Shown here: positions 43,834 through 52,937 of the stretch, piece by piece | How positions within the stretch are numbered: position 1 is the first letter of the stretch | How the letters are laid out: each line of letters starts with the position of its first letter | From: Bauldia sp. | Lineage (GTDB): Bacteria; Pseudomonadota; Alphaproteobacteria; Rhizobiales; Kaistiaceae | NCBI GenBank assembly: GCA_026126065.1 | Contig: JAHCJY010000001.1 | Coordinates: 496,001 to 560,000, forward strand | Reading direction: 5' to 3' | DNA: 64,000 bases | The notes under the pieces: generated by a model | Database searches by the model: none | What the model saw: the letters and a program-made list of their open reading frames with translations, nothing else | Told to the model about the DNA's origin: nothing | Translations under genes and position numbers: made by a program

Positions 43834-44627
43834 CGCGGCTGCGCTCGATCCTCTACAATTTCGCCTTCTACGTGGTGATGGCGGTGGTCTTCATTGCCGT
43901 CACGCCGGTCTACTTCTTCCTGCCGCAGCGCCGGAACATGGCGGTGGTGAGCTGGCTGGCGCGCGTCGAACTGTGGCTGCTGAAGGTCATCGCCGGCACG
44001 ACGGTCGAGTTCCGCGGGCTGGAAGACCTGCCGGCAGGCCGGTTCATCGTTGCCTCGAAACACCAGTCGCTGTGGGAGACATTCGCCTTCCTGAAGGTGT
44101 TCCCCAACGCCGGCGTCATCATCAAGCGCCAACTGCTCTACGTGCCGATCTGGGGCTGGTGGGCGTGGAAGGCGGACCATGTCTACGTCACGCGCGGCGG
44201 CGGCACGGCCGCGCTCAAGGAGATCAACGAAGGGGCGGAGCGCGTGCTGTCGCAGGGGCGGCCGCTGGTGATCTTCCCGGAAGGCACGCGGCGCGCGCCG
44301 GGCGCCGAGCCCGACTACAAGCAGGGCATCGCGCTCATGTACGCCAAGCTCGGCGTTCCGGTCGTCCCGGTCGGGCTCAACTCCGGCTTCTACTGGCCAC
44401 GCCGCCGTTCGCTCCGCTTCCCCGGCAAGATCGTCGTGGAGTTCATGCCGCCCATCCCGCCGGGCATGAAGCCGCGCGCCTTCATGGAGCAGCTGACCGC
44501 CGCCATCGAAGGCTCCTGTGACCGGCTCCTCCTCGAGACGGATGCCGCACGGCCGCGGCCGCCGTTCCCGCCCGAGGCGACGAAGAGGCTGCACGACTTG
44601 AAAAGCGCTGAGTCTTCCGGGCATTAG
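43830..44627 (+). CDS. plsC: 1-acyl-sn-glycerol-3-phosphate acyltransferase
   Basis: A 265-residue membrane acyltransferase for phosphatidic acid synthesis. A first helix (about 8-30) anchors it. Motif I reads KHQSLWET, giving HX4E rather than the usual HX4D. Motif II is GVIIKRQLLYVPIWGWW, motif III is the FPEGTRR stretch, and motif IV is PVVPVGLNSG. It is coupled to ftsX by ATGA, linking phospholipid and division genes as in other Rhizobiales. The HX4E form occurs in related alphaproteobacteria, so it is probably active. Confidence 0.92.
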   Translation: MTRLRSILYNFAFYVVMAVVFIAVTPVYFFLPQRRNMAVVSWLARVELWLLKVIAGTTVEFRGLEDLPAGRFIVASKHQSLWETFAFLKVFPNAGVIIKRQLLYVPIWGWWAWKADHVYVTRGGGTAALKEINEGAERVLSQGRPLVIFPEGTRRAPGAEPDYKQGIALMYAKLGVPVVPVGLNSGFYWPRRRSLRFPGKIVVEFMPPIPPGMKPRAFMEQLTAAIEGSCDRLLLETDAARPRPPFPPEATKRLHDLKSAESSGH

Positions 44628-44694
44628 CCGGAGTTCCGCCGTATTCTGCGGGTATCCCTTGCATCAAGGGCGTTGTTGTTCTACATTTGTTCCC

Positions 44695-45063
44695 ATGATC
44701 GAGCGTTCGCAGTTCAATCTCGTCGACGGCGGCAGTCCGAAGGTTCCGGGCCTTGGTTCCCTTGGGGAGCGGTACCATTACTGGTGCGGCCAATCGGGTC
44801 GGCGCTACCTGTTCTCGGCCGTGACGGCCAATGATCTCCTCGACTTCACGGCGGCGATCGTCGTCCTGGCGCGTCGCACCGGACCGTTGATCGTCGGTGA
44901 GGAGGCGATGGTGCTCGATGCCGAAGGGCGCAGCCTGCTGGCAGCGCGCCTCGGGGCGGATCCCGGCGTTACCGCGTTCATCCACCTCCTCAGCCCGACG
45001 GATGCCTCGCGCCGGGCGGCGATCGACGACCTTCTCGGCCTCGGCCAGCGTCTGGCGGCATAG
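44695..45063 (+). CDS. Conserved hypothetical protein
   Basis: A 122-residue cytosolic protein, predicted alpha/beta: QFNLVDGGSPKVPGLGSLGERYHYWCGQSGRRYLFSAV-type opening, then TGPLIVGEEAMVLDAEG and a helical C-terminus (SRRAAIDDLLGLGQRLAA). I recognise no catalytic motif. It is short and well conserved in codon use. It follows plsC by 67 bases and may be read with it. Function unknown. Confidence 0.65.
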   Translation: MIERSQFNLVDGGSPKVPGLGSLGERYHYWCGQSGRRYLFSAVTANDLLDFTAAIVVLARRTGPLIVGEEAMVLDAEGRSLLAARLGADPGVTAFIHLLSPTDASRRAAIDDLLGLGQRLAA

Positions 45064-45076
45064 TTCGCCGCGGCTG

Positions 45077-45619
45077 CTAGCCTTCGGCTCTTGCGCTCGC
45101 GCGGAGTTGCCGCGCCAGCCATTCGAGGCCGGCGTCGTGGATTCCCATGCTGCGAAGATGGTCGGCTGTGTTGATGACGTATTCCGGGTTCGGTCCGGAC
45201 GGGCCGTGGCTCGCGCGCACCACGTCGAGCGCCTCGGCCGGATCGAGCGAGCCCGCGTATTGCGGATGCCGCCGGTCGACGATGTAAAGCAACGCTTCGG
45301 CCACCTCGGGCGTTGAGCGCTGGAGGACGACCGGACGGCGGACCTCCTGGTACACGTTCGTCACTAATTCACGTTTGCGGAGATAGGCTAACACCGAATC
45401 GCCGCTTTCGGACCCTACCCGGTAGGCCACCCCGCGACAGGAGCCGCCCCGGTCGAGTCCGAGGACCAGACCAGGGCGCTGATGCGTCCCGCGATGCGCA
45501 ACCGACCATACGCAGAGAGCACGATGGGCGCCGAACAGCTTTGCCGGTACAACTTCGATATAGGCGAAGCCCGGCCGCCACATCAGCGAGCCATAGGCAA
45601 ACACCCAGAGGTCGTTCAC
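45077..45619 (-). CDS. Gamma-glutamylcyclotransferase (ChaC-like)
   Basis: A 180-residue ChaC-type GGCT. The substrate loop YGSLMWRPGF (YGSL) near the N-terminus and the conserved acidic stretch with VTNVYQEVRRPVV define the family. It degrades glutathione, releasing 5-oxoproline and Cys-Gly. A GTG at 45619 gives the expected NDLWVFAYGSL start; an ATG seven codons upstream is an alternative. It is divergent from the DUF2125 gene. Confidence 0.87.
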   Translation of the reverse strand: MNDLWVFAYGSLMWRPGFAYIEVVPAKLFGAHRALCVWSVAHRGTHQRPGLVLGLDRGGSCRGVAYRVGSESGDSVLAYLRKRELVTNVYQEVRRPVVLQRSTPEVAEALLYIVDRRHPQYAGSLDPAEALDVVRASHGPSGPNPEYVINTADHLRSMGIHDAGLEWLARQLRASARAEG

Positions 45620-45678
45620 GGGTCGCGCTCTTCCAGCCATCGTTCCGGTGCGTCATGGTAACGGGTGTGCGTGAGGCG

Positions 45679-46731
45679 ATGACAGCCGAAAACGACGGCA
45701 AGACGGCACGAAAGCGCGGCCGCGGGCCCGTCGTGCTGCTTGCGATCCTCGTGATCCTGCTCGTCGCCTGGTGCGCTTACTGGTTTGTTGCCTACCGGAT
45801 GGCGGAGTCCTTCATTCCCTCGGCCGAGGCGGCGGAAGCGCGCGGTTCCGCGCCGGCTGTCGCCTGCGCGGACCGCGCCCTCGGCGGCTTCCCGCTCCAG
45901 CTAACCATCCGCTGCAAAGGCGGCTCCGCCGCGACCGCCGACGGCATGCGCGCCACGATGGGGCCGTTTGCCGCCACTGCGCCCCTCTATGCACCTGGCC
46001 GCGTGGTCGCCGGCCTCTCGGGCCCGCTCCAATTCGATGCGTCCGGCTTCACGCTCAATGCCAGCTGGACGCGGGCCGACGTGACGGCCGACGCCGGTCT
46101 CATCGGCACGGTCGGCGCGGTTGCCAATTTCGATGCGCTTTTCGTCGATGCGACCACCGACGGCGTCCCGCTGTTCTCGGCGCAGGCTGCGGCCTGGGGC
46201 ACCGAGGTGCGCCCTGCCGAAGTGGCCGACGCGCTCCGCGTCGTGCTGACCGCCCGTGACTTCATCCTCACGCTCGACGGCGCGCCCTACCCCAACCTTT
46301 CGGGGACGGCGTCGCTGACGCTCCTTGGCGCGGGACAACGGCTCGACCGCGATCCGGTGGCGATCTTCATCGACTGGCTCGCGGCGGGCGGCACTATCCG
46401 GATCGAGCATGCCTCGCTCGCCTCCGGCACGGTCCACGCCGATGTCAGCGGCGACCTCGTCCTCGAACTCGACGGGACGCTGTCGGGGTCGATCGCGGTG
46501 CTCTACTCCGGCGAGGAAGACCTGCCGCTCCTGGTGGCGGCGATCTTCCCGTGGGCCGGCAACCAGGCGGATGTCGTCGCCGAGGCGATCGTTGCGGTGT
46601 CGCGCCCGATCGAGATGATGGGGGCGCCGGCGCTCGAGGTCCATCTGATGCTGGACCACGGCGTGCTGAAATACGGGCTCTTCCCGATCCTCACGATTCC
46701 TTCGATGGGGTCGCTGGCGCACCTTCTCTAG
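45679..46731 (+). CDS. DUF2125 family membrane-anchored protein
   Basis: A 350-residue protein with a short basic N-terminus, one membrane helix (about 17-37, VVLLAILVILLVAWCAYW) and a large periplasmic beta-rich domain of the DUF2125 type (RALGGFPLQLTIRCKGG near the start, VAIFIDWLAAGGTIRIEHASL in the middle). The family is confined mainly to alphaproteobacteria and has no known activity. The start is uncertain between 45655 and 45679; neither has a good ribosome site. Its last 41 bases overlap the convergent tyrC gene. Confidence 0.85.
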   Translation: MTAENDGKTARKRGRGPVVLLAILVILLVAWCAYWFVAYRMAESFIPSAEAAEARGSAPAVACADRALGGFPLQLTIRCKGGSAATADGMRATMGPFAATAPLYAPGRVVAGLSGPLQFDASGFTLNASWTRADVTADAGLIGTVGAVANFDALFVDATTDGVPLFSAQAAAWGTEVRPAEVADALRVVLTARDFILTLDGAPYPNLSGTASLTLLGAGQRLDRDPVAIFIDWLAAGGTIRIEHASLASGTVHADVSGDLVLELDGTLSGSIAVLYSGEEDLPLLVAAIFPWAGNQADVVAEAIVAVSRPIEMMGAPALEVHLMLDHGVLKYGLFPILTIPSMGSLAHLL

Positions 46732-47647
46732 CACCGGGCTGGCGCCCGAAATCGGGCGCCGCGGTCTCCTGGCCGGCCGCGACGATGCCGCGGCGGATCG
46801 CCCGCGTGCGCGTGAACAGCTTGAACAGCGCCTCGCCGTCGCCCCAGCGGATCGCGCGCTGCAGGGAGGCGAGGTCCTCGTTGAAGCGGCCGAGCATTTC
46901 GAGCACGGCCTCCTTGTTGTGCAGGAACACGTCGCGCCACATCGTCGGGTCGGACGCTGCGATGCGCGTGAAGTCGCGAAAACCGCCGGCGGAGAACTTC
47001 ATCACCTCCGACTCGGTCACCGTCTCGAGATCGGCGGCAGTGCCGACGATGTTGTAGGCGATGAGATGCGGCACGTGGCTGGTAATGGCCAACACGAGGT
47101 CGTGGTGCTGCGGGGTCATCGTCTCGACATTGGCGCCGAGCGCGCGCCAGAAGGCGGCGAGCGTCTCGACCGCTGCGTGGTCGACGCCCGGCGGCGGCGT
47201 CAGGATGCACCAGCGCCGGTCGAACAGCGCGGCAAACCCCGCGTCGGGGCCCGAGTATTCGGTGCCGGCGACCGGGTGGGCGGGGACGAAGTGGACGCCT
47301 TCGGGAAGGTGCGGCGCCATCTGGCGGACCACGGACTGTTTCACGCTGCCGACGTCGGACACGATGGCGCCCGGCTTGAGGGCCGGCGCGATCGCCTTGG
47401 CCACGCCCTCGGATGCGCCGACCGGGACGGAGGCGATGATGCAGTCCGCGCCATAGGCCGCCTCGGCCGGATCGAGGTGGTAGCTCTGGCCGAGGCCGAG
47501 TTCCTCGGCACGCCGGAGCGTCTCGGGCGTCCGCGTGCTGATGGCGATGTGGCCGGCGGCGCCTGCCCGGCGCGCGGCGTGCGCGATCGACGAGCCGATG
47601 AGGCCGATGCCGATGAGCGCGAGGCGCGGGAAGATATGCTCAGCCAT
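46691..47647 (-). CDS. tyrC: Prephenate/arogenate dehydrogenase (TyrC-type)
   Basis: A 318-residue enzyme of tyrosine synthesis, oxidatively decarboxylating prephenate or arogenate with NAD(P). Visible are ALIGIGLIGSSIAHAARR (Rossmann loop), VSDVGSVKQSVV, FVPAHPVAGTEYSGPDAG (substrate site) and TSHVPHLIAYNIVG in the helical domain. It is third in the order chorismate mutase-hisC-tyrC, though a 246-base repeat-rich gap separates it from hisC. Whether prephenate or arogenate is preferred cannot be told. Confidence 0.93.
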   Translation of the reverse strand: MAEHIFPRLALIGIGLIGSSIAHAARRAGAAGHIAISTRTPETLRRAEELGLGQSYHLDPAEAAYGADCIIASVPVGASEGVAKAIAPALKPGAIVSDVGSVKQSVVRQMAPHLPEGVHFVPAHPVAGTEYSGPDAGFAALFDRRWCILTPPPGVDHAAVETLAAFWRALGANVETMTPQHHDLVLAITSHVPHLIAYNIVGTAADLETVTESEVMKFSAGGFRDFTRIAASDPTMWRDVFLHNKEAVLEMLGRFNEDLASLQRAIRWGDGEALFKLFTRTRAIRRGIVAAGQETAAPDFGRQPGAREGAPATPSKES

Positions 47648-47708
47648 GGTTTCCTTCCTCGAGCGACTGCCTCGGTTCTAGCGGGCGCACTCCGCAGAAA
47701 CCCCAGGA

Positions 47709-47820
47709 CCGTCGTTCCGGGGCCGCGAAGCGGAACCCGGAACCTTTTGTTCCCGTGGCACGCCCCTGCTCCAGGAACAAAGGGTTCCGGCTCTCCGCTT
47801 CGCTCCGGCCGGAACGACGG
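47709..47820. repeat. Dispersed palindromic element, family D
   Basis: CCGTCGTTCCGG (47709-47720) and CCGGAACGACGG (47809-47820) are perfect inverted ends. Inner parts also pair (AAGCGGAACC with GGTTCCGG...CCGCTTC; CTTTTGTTCC with GGAACAAAG). It is a non-coding, long-hairpin element between tyrC and hisC. Confidence 0.75.
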
Positions 47821-47893
47821 ATGGAGGATGTGTCCCAAGACCGCGCAGGAGAGCGGTGGAGAGTGACCGCGACGGAGCACCGGGCACCGTCGT

Positions 47894-49003
47894 TCACGGC
47901 TTCTTCCCCGCGAGGAAATCCGAGATCGCCTCGACGGTGTCGCGGTTGGCGGCCTCGCTGCCGATCGTCATGCGGAGCGCGTTCGGGAAGCCGTAGGCGT
48001 CCATGCGCCGCAGGATGATGCCGCGATCGAGCAGGAAGGCGTCGGCGTCGTGCGCGGTGCGACCCACGGCGTCGGCGAAATGGACGAGGATGAAGTTGCC
48101 GACGCTCGGCGTCACCTCGAGGCCGAGGTCGTCGAGTGCTGCCGAGACGCGCGGCAGCCATTGCTCGTTATGGTCGGCGGCGAGAGCGAGGTGAGCCCTG
48201 TCTTCCATCGCGGCGATGCCGGCGGCCTGCGCCGGGCCGGCGACGTTGAACGGCCCGCGCATGCGGTTGAGGGCGTCGAGCACCGGCGCGGGGCCGGTCG
48301 CCCAGCCGATGCGGAGCGCGGCGAGGCCGTAGATCTTCGAGAAGGTGCGCGTCATGACGACGTTGTCGGCCGTGAGCGCGAGTTCCAAGCCGGAGTCGTA
48401 ATCGTTCCGGCGGACATATTCGGCGTAGGCAGCATCGAGGACGAGGAGCACGCGGGGCGGCAGTCCGGCGTGGAGGCGGCGGACCTCGCTCTCGGGAATG
48501 TAGGTCCCGGTCGGATTGTTCGGGTTGGCGAGGTAGACGAGCTTCGTCCGCGGACCGACCGCCGCCAGGATGGCATCGACGTCGGTGGTGCGGTCCGTCT
48601 CGGGCGCCACGATCGGGATGCCGCCGGCGGCAAGAGTCGCGATCCGGTAGACGAGGAAACCGTGCTGCGAGTGGATCGCCTCGTCGCCGGGCGACAGGTA
48701 GATCTGCGCCAGCAGCGCCAGCAGTTCGTCCGAGCCGAAGCCGCAGACGATCCGCCCCGGATCGATCCCGTGCGCCGCGCCGATCGCCTGCCGCAGCGCG
48801 GTGGCGCCGCCGTCGGGATAGATGTGGAGATTGCCCAGTTCGGCCTGGTAGGCGGCCATTGCGGCCGGGCTCGGGCCGAGCGGCGTTTCGTTGGACGAAA
48901 GCTTGTGGCGCGTCACCGCGCCCGTTCCCTGCGACTTGCCGGGAACGTAGGGCGCGATGTCGAGGATGCCGGGCCGCGGCGTGGGGCGGGTCGGTTCGGT
49001 CAT
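47894..49003 (-). CDS. hisC: Histidinol-phosphate aminotransferase
   Basis: A 369-residue class-II/I PLP aminotransferase. Motifs: [12 protein letters not shown] opening, [25 protein letters not shown] (Asp and Tyr contacts), and [16 protein letters not shown] with the PLP lysine. In this operon with chorismate mutase and tyrC it probably also acts on aromatic keto acids (phenylpyruvate or prephenate) besides histidinol phosphate. It overlaps the upstream chorismate mutase gene by 4 bases (ATGA). Confidence 0.92.
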   Translation of the reverse strand: MTEPTRPTPRPGILDIAPYVPGKSQGTGAVTRHKLSSNETPLGPSPAAMAAYQAELGNLHIYPDGGATALRQAIGAAHGIDPGRIVCGFGSDELLALLAQIYLSPGDEAIHSQHGFLVYRIATLAAGGIPIVAPETDRTTDVDAILAAVGPRTKLVYLANPNNPTGTYIPESEVRRLHAGLPPRVLLVLDAAYAEYVRRNDYDSGLELALTADNVVMTRTFSKIYGLAALRIGWATGPAPVLDALNRMRGPFNVAGPAQAAGIAAMEDRAHLALAADHNEQWLPRVSAALDDLGLEVTPSVGNFILVHFADAVGRTAHDADAFLLDRGIILRRMDAYGFPNALRMTIGSEAANRDTVEAISDFLAGKKP

Positions 49004-49890
49004 GCCGGTGCGTGCTCGCCGAGGCGTCCGCGCAGGAGGCCCGCGGGACGGTCGACCGTTATGCCGCGGGCGATGCCGCCGACGCCGGCGATGTTCATCA
49101 GCCCCATGGCGGCCAGCGCCGTTTCAGGCATCGCCGGCGGTGTCGCCAGGAGGAATTCGCCACTGCCGGTGTCAGCGAGGACAGCGACGTCCGGGTCGAG
49201 CCGCGGAGCGTGATCGGCGCGCGCTGCAACGACGCGGAGGTCGGCCGGCGATGGTTCTGCAAGCCGGGGTGAAACGACGAAGGCCGGAGCACCTGCGATC
49301 CGGCCTTCCTGGGCGATGAACGGGAGGAGGGCCATGATCCGGGGCCCGTCGTCGGACAGCCCGCGCCACCACGCCTCGCGGTTGCGATCGGCCGGGATTA
49401 GGCCGAGGTCGAGCCCGGTTTCCGCCATGCGCCGCACGACGTCGCCCGGGCCGTCCGCGATGACCAGTTCGACCGAGAATCCGAAGACGAAGCGCGCGAG
49501 GTCGTGCATGGCCGCGTGGTCGCTGCCGAGATCGACGAAAACGCGGAACGGCGCCTGGAGGAAGGTGAAGGTCGTGATGATCTCGCGCCATAGATGCTCG
49601 GCCGTCGCGAGCGGCAGGACGCCCGAGTGGCGCTCCGCAAGGCGCCGCATCATCTCGGCCTCGCGTTGCGGCCGGAAGGCGGCGCCCGTCCGTGCCGTTC
49701 CCTTGGCCGCGATCAGCGCCTCGATGACGCTGCCGCGCTCGATGAGGAGCTGGTGCATGGCCTCGTCGATCCGGTCGATCTTGGCCCGCAGCTCGGCGAG
49801 CGTCCGGGCGGCGCTTTCGCCGGTGGCAGCCATTGCAAATGCTCGTTCCCAGGGATCGGCCGGCAAGCGGCCGAAAGGCCGGGCATTCAT
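49000..49890 (-). CDS. Chorismate mutase (AroQ-type) with a long C-terminal extension
   Basis: A 296-residue protein. The AroQ domain (about 25-115) has [28 protein letters not shown] and [19 protein letters not shown], and converts chorismate to prephenate. The extra C-terminal 180 residues ([19 protein letters not shown], then [15 protein letters not shown]) resemble a degraded periplasmic-binding/PDT-like fold and lack clear prephenate dehydratase motifs such as the TRF triad. It opens the operon with hisC and tyrC. The start is uncertain; ATG at 49890 follows a G-run, and an ATG at 49833 is possible. Confidence 0.88.
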   Translation of the reverse strand: MNARPFGRLPADPWERAFAMAATGESAARTLAELRAKIDRIDEAMHQLLIERGSVIEALIAAKGTARTGAAFRPQREAEMMRRLAERHSGVLPLATAEHLWREIITTFTFLQAPFRVFVDLGSDHAAMHDLARFVFGFSVELVIADGPGDVVRRMAETGLDLGLIPADRNREAWWRGLSDDGPRIMALLPFIAQEGRIAGAPAFVVSPRLAEPSPADLRVVAARADHAPRLDPDVAVLADTGSGEFLLATPPAMPETALAAMGLMNIAGVGGIARGITVDRPAGLLRGRLGEHAPA

Positions 49891-49998
49891 AGGCAAGGCC
49901 CCCCCCGAAATCAAAGAAAACGTTGACGGGTCCGGGGGCCGATCCTACCTATCCGGCCCACACTCGAAGGGCGGCCGCCGCAAGCTCGGCGGGCTTTC

Positions 49999-51180
49999 AT
50001 GACAGCCAAGGACAACGGGCGTATCGAGACGGCGCGGACCCGGCACGAAGCCGACCGCCCATCCTCGGCGCTCGTCCTGTTCGGACCGGACACTCCGCTC
50101 AAGCTCGATTCAGGCGCCACGCTCGATCGCTGGCAGGTCGCCTACCAGACCTACGGCACGCTCAACGCCGAGCGCACCAACGCCGTCCTCGTCTGCCACG
50201 CTCTGACCGGCGACCAGCACGTCGCCAACGTCCATCCGCTGACCGGCAAGCCGGGCTGGTGGTCGCGGATGGTCGGGCCGGGCAAGCCGGTCGACACCGA
50301 CCGCTATTTCGTCATCTGCCCGAACGTCCTCGGCGGCTGCATGGGAACAACGGGTCCCGCCTCGACGAATCCCGACACGGGCCAGCCCTACGGGCTCGAC
50401 CTGCCGCTGGTGACGATCCCCGACATGGTGCGGGCGCAGGCGATCCTTCTCGACCATCTCGGCATCGAGACGGCGCTGGCCGTGGTCGGCGGCTCGATGG
50501 GCGGCATGCAGGTGCTGCAATGGGCGGCGGCCTATCCGGAGCGCGTCTTCGCGGCGATTCCGATCGCCTGCGGCGCGCGGCATTCCTCGCAGAACATCGC
50601 CTTCCACGAGGTCGGCCGCCAGGCGGTGATGGCCGACCCCGACTGGGCGAAGGGCAAGTACCTCGCCGAGGGCAAGAGCCCGCGGAAGGGGCTCGCCGTC
50701 GCGCGCATGGCCGCGCACATCACCTACATGTCGGACAAATCGCTGCACGCGAAGTTCGGCCGGCAACTGCAGGACCGCGAAGCGCCGACCTTCGGCTTCG
50801 ACGCGGACTTCCAGATCGAGTCGTATCTCCGCCACCAGGGCGTGACCTTCGTCGAGCGCTTCGACGCGAACGCCTACCTCTACATGACTCGGGCGATGGA
50901 CTATTTCGACCTCGCCGCGGCGCATGGCGGCCGGCTGTCGGAGGCGTTCAAGGGCAGCCGGACGCGCTTCTGCATCGTCTCGTTCACGTCGGACTGGCTG
51001 TTCCCGACCGAGGATTCCAAGGTCATCACCCGCGCGCTGATCGCGTCCGGCGGCAACGTGTCGTTCGTCGAGATCGACACGGACGGCGGGCACGACGCCT
51101 TCCTCCTCGACGAGCCCGAGCTGTTCGCGACCGTCGACGGCTTCCTGCGGGCGGCCGCCCATGCGCGGGGGATCCACTGA
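49999..51180 (+). CDS. metX: Homoserine O-acetyltransferase
   Basis: A 393-residue alpha/beta hydrolase-fold enzyme. It activates homoserine by acetylation (some members use succinyl-CoA) in methionine synthesis. Nucleophile motif [13 protein letters not shown], then [18 protein letters not shown], and the C-terminal acid/His pair in [12 protein letters not shown] are all present. It overlaps metW by one base (TGATG), the conserved metX-metW arrangement. It is divergent from the chorismate mutase operon across about 100 bases. Confidence 0.95.
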   Translation: MTAKDNGRIETARTRHEADRPSSALVLFGPDTPLKLDSGATLDRWQVAYQTYGTLNAERTNAVLVCHALTGDQHVANVHPLTGKPGWWSRMVGPGKPVDTDRYFVICPNVLGGCMGTTGPASTNPDTGQPYGLDLPLVTIPDMVRAQAILLDHLGIETALAVVGGSMGGMQVLQWAAAYPERVFAAIPIACGARHSSQNIAFHEVGRQAVMADPDWAKGKYLAEGKSPRKGLAVARMAAHITYMSDKSLHAKFGRQLQDREAPTFGFDADFQIESYLRHQGVTFVERFDANAYLYMTRAMDYFDLAAAHGGRLSEAFKGSRTRFCIVSFTSDWLFPTEDSKVITRALIASGGNVSFVEIDTDGGHDAFLLDEPELFATVDGFLRAAAHARGIH

Positions 51181-51833
51181 TGCTCGAGACCACCCGCCGC
51201 AACGGCGTCAGGGCGGATCTCAGGCTGATCGGTGATCTGATCGCGCCCAACTCGCGGGTGCTCGACATCGGCTGCGGCAACGGCGAACTGCTGCAGTTCC
51301 TGCAGGAGACGCGCGGCGTCGACGGCCGTGGCATCGAGCTGAGCCAGAAGGGCGTCAACGAGTGCGTCGCGCGCGGCCTTTCGGTGATCCAGGGCGATGC
51401 CGACCGCGACCTCGTCCACTACCCGGACAATGCGTTCGACTACGTCATCCTCTCGCAGACGCTCCAGGCGACGTTCCGTCCCCGCGAGGTGCTGGAGCAG
51501 ATGATGCGGATCGGCCGCCGCGCGGTGGTGTCGTTCCCCAACTTCGCCCACTGGCGCATCCGCGGCGCGCTGCTCCTGCGCGGCCGCATGCCGGTGACCA
51601 AGGCGCTGCCGCACTCCTGGTACGACACTCCGAACATCCACTTCTTCACGCTGCGGGATTTCGTGGACCTGTGCGGCGAGCTCAAGGTCACGATCGAACA
51701 GTCCGTGGCCCTGGACCGTCGGGGCGAGAAGATCGCCTTCCGGGGGCCGTGGTGGTTCTGGAATCTGTTCGGCGCGCAGGCGGTGTTCGTCCTGAGCCAG
51801 CCCTCGGCGAGGCGCGACTCCCCCAGCAGTTAG
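51180..51833 (+). CDS. metW: MetW, methionine biosynthesis protein
   Basis: A 217-residue MetW protein with a SAM-methyltransferase-like fold: RVLDIGCGNGELLQFLQE, GIELSQKGVNECVARGL, FDYVILSQTLQ and SFPNFAHWRIR plus WYDTPNIHFFTLRDF. In Gram-negative bacteria MetW works with MetX and is needed for its activity; its own catalysis is not settled. It is translationally coupled to metX. The MITE-like element starts 30 bases after its stop. Confidence 0.94.
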   Translation: MLETTRRNGVRADLRLIGDLIAPNSRVLDIGCGNGELLQFLQETRGVDGRGIELSQKGVNECVARGLSVIQGDADRDLVHYPDNAFDYVILSQTLQATFRPREVLEQMMRIGRRAVVSFPNFAHWRIRGALLLRGRMPVTKALPHSWYDTPNIHFFTLRDFVDLCGELKVTIEQSVALDRRGEKIAFRGPWWFWNLFGAQAVFVLSQPSARRDSPSS

Positions 51834-51862
51834 TTCAGCGTCGGCATGCCTTGGACGGCAAG

Positions 51863-52075
51863 GGTCCGTGCTCAATGGCTTTTAGCGGCATTCTGTCATT
51901 TTGAGCCTCCCCCTTGCGGGGAGGCGAAGGCGGCAAGCGGAGCGCCGCCGCCTTCAGAGGGGGTAGCGGCCCCAACTCGAGCGCCTGGCCGTGCGTCTAC
52001 CCCCTCCCGAACCGGCAAATCGCCGGTTCGACCTCCCCGCAAGGGGGAGGTTCAAACGCCATTCGAGTCCCGACC
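51863..52075. mobile_element. MITE-like non-autonomous element with IS5/IS427 ends, family C
   Basis: The left end GGTCCGTGCTCAATGG matches the IS left end at 38034 (13 of the first 14 bases). The right end, reversed, GGTCGGGACTCGAATGG, matches the IS right end in its first 11 bases. Each end keeps its own variant (CCGT against CGGG), which argues for descent from this IS type. Inside there is no transposase, only a perfect 19-bp inverted repeat (51906-51924 and 52032-52050) and other palindromes. The flanks (CAAG and CTGG) are not a matching duplication. Confidence 0.7.
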
Positions 52076-52759
52076 CTGGTCGTTCCGCTTGCGTTGGATC
52101 TCCAGGAAGTCCGCAAGCGCTTCGGTGAACATGGTGTTGTTCGGATCGATTGCGGCAGCCCGGCGAAAGGCGGTCTCTGCCGAGACCGATGCTCCGACGG
52201 CTTCGTAGCAAGCGCCCAAAAAGTAGAACGGGTAGCCAAATTCCCAGCGAGGATTCAGTGAAACCAACTCCTCCCAGATGGGGATAGCTACTGCCCACCT
52301 CCGTTCGCGCGTGGCCAGACTTGCCGCCTGTTCGAGCTTGATCTGTGGGTCCGGTGGGCTCTTCGCTTCCATCGATCGACGGTGGGCGATCCAGTCCCCT
52401 GACGCGATCTCAGCGGCACCGTAAACGGGCCGATTGTAACGATAGACGTACGCTTCCAGCGGCGAGCCCACGAGTGAGACCGGCTCGCGAAGGTACAGCG
52501 ATGCAGTTGTGTCTCTGGGATCGAACTCCTCGAAGGCATCGAGGTCCGAAAGGATCGTAGCGTCCGCCGGCTCGAATAGCTCGCCGTGCACGAGGCCCTC
52601 GCCATTCAGAAACGCAGGGTAGGGGCCGAGATCGAACAGCTTTCCCCTCACCACGCAGGGCATAATGAAGCGAAGGCGAGTGTCGAGGTGGAGCTTCTCG
52701 TACGATTCCCCGGCGCGGCGGAGAGTGCCATAGAGGAAAAGCAGCGGAGCGGTGGTCAT
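52052..52759 (-). CDS. GGCT-fold protein with C-terminal TPR-like repeats
   Basis: A 235-residue fusion. Residues 1-125 are a gamma-glutamylcyclotransferase-like (AIG2/YtfP) domain with LFLYGTLRRAGESYEKL near the start and the EPADATILSDLDAFEEFDP acidic stretch. Residues about 145-225 look like two to three TPR repeats (RERRWAVAIPIWEELVSLNP, FYFLGACYEAVG, SAETAFRRAAAIDPNNTMF). AGAGGG precedes the ATG at 52759. The last eight codons and the stop lie within the MITE-like element, so the native C-terminus has been replaced. Substrate and partner are unknown. Confidence 0.82.
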   Translation of the reverse strand: MTTAPLLFLYGTLRRAGESYEKLHLDTRLRFIMPCVVRGKLFDLGPYPAFLNGEGLVHGELFEPADATILSDLDAFEEFDPRDTTASLYLREPVSLVGSPLEAYVYRYNRPVYGAAEIASGDWIAHRRSMEAKSPPDPQIKLEQAASLATRERRWAVAIPIWEELVSLNPRWEFGYPFYFLGACYEAVGASVSAETAFRRAAAIDPNNTMFTEALADFLEIQRKRNDQGRDSNGV

Positions 52760-52937
52760 CGGCCCTCTTCTCCTCACGTGCGGGGAGAGGCAGCGAGCGC
52801 TTGCGAGCGGTCGAGGGGCGCTGCAATTCGCCCCGGAGCCGTAGGTCATGGCAGAGGCACGGGCGGGTGTGCTGCCCGTCTCCACGACCCTCCCCCCGCA
52901 GAAGCGGGGCAAGGGGGCGCATCACCTTCAGAAGACG

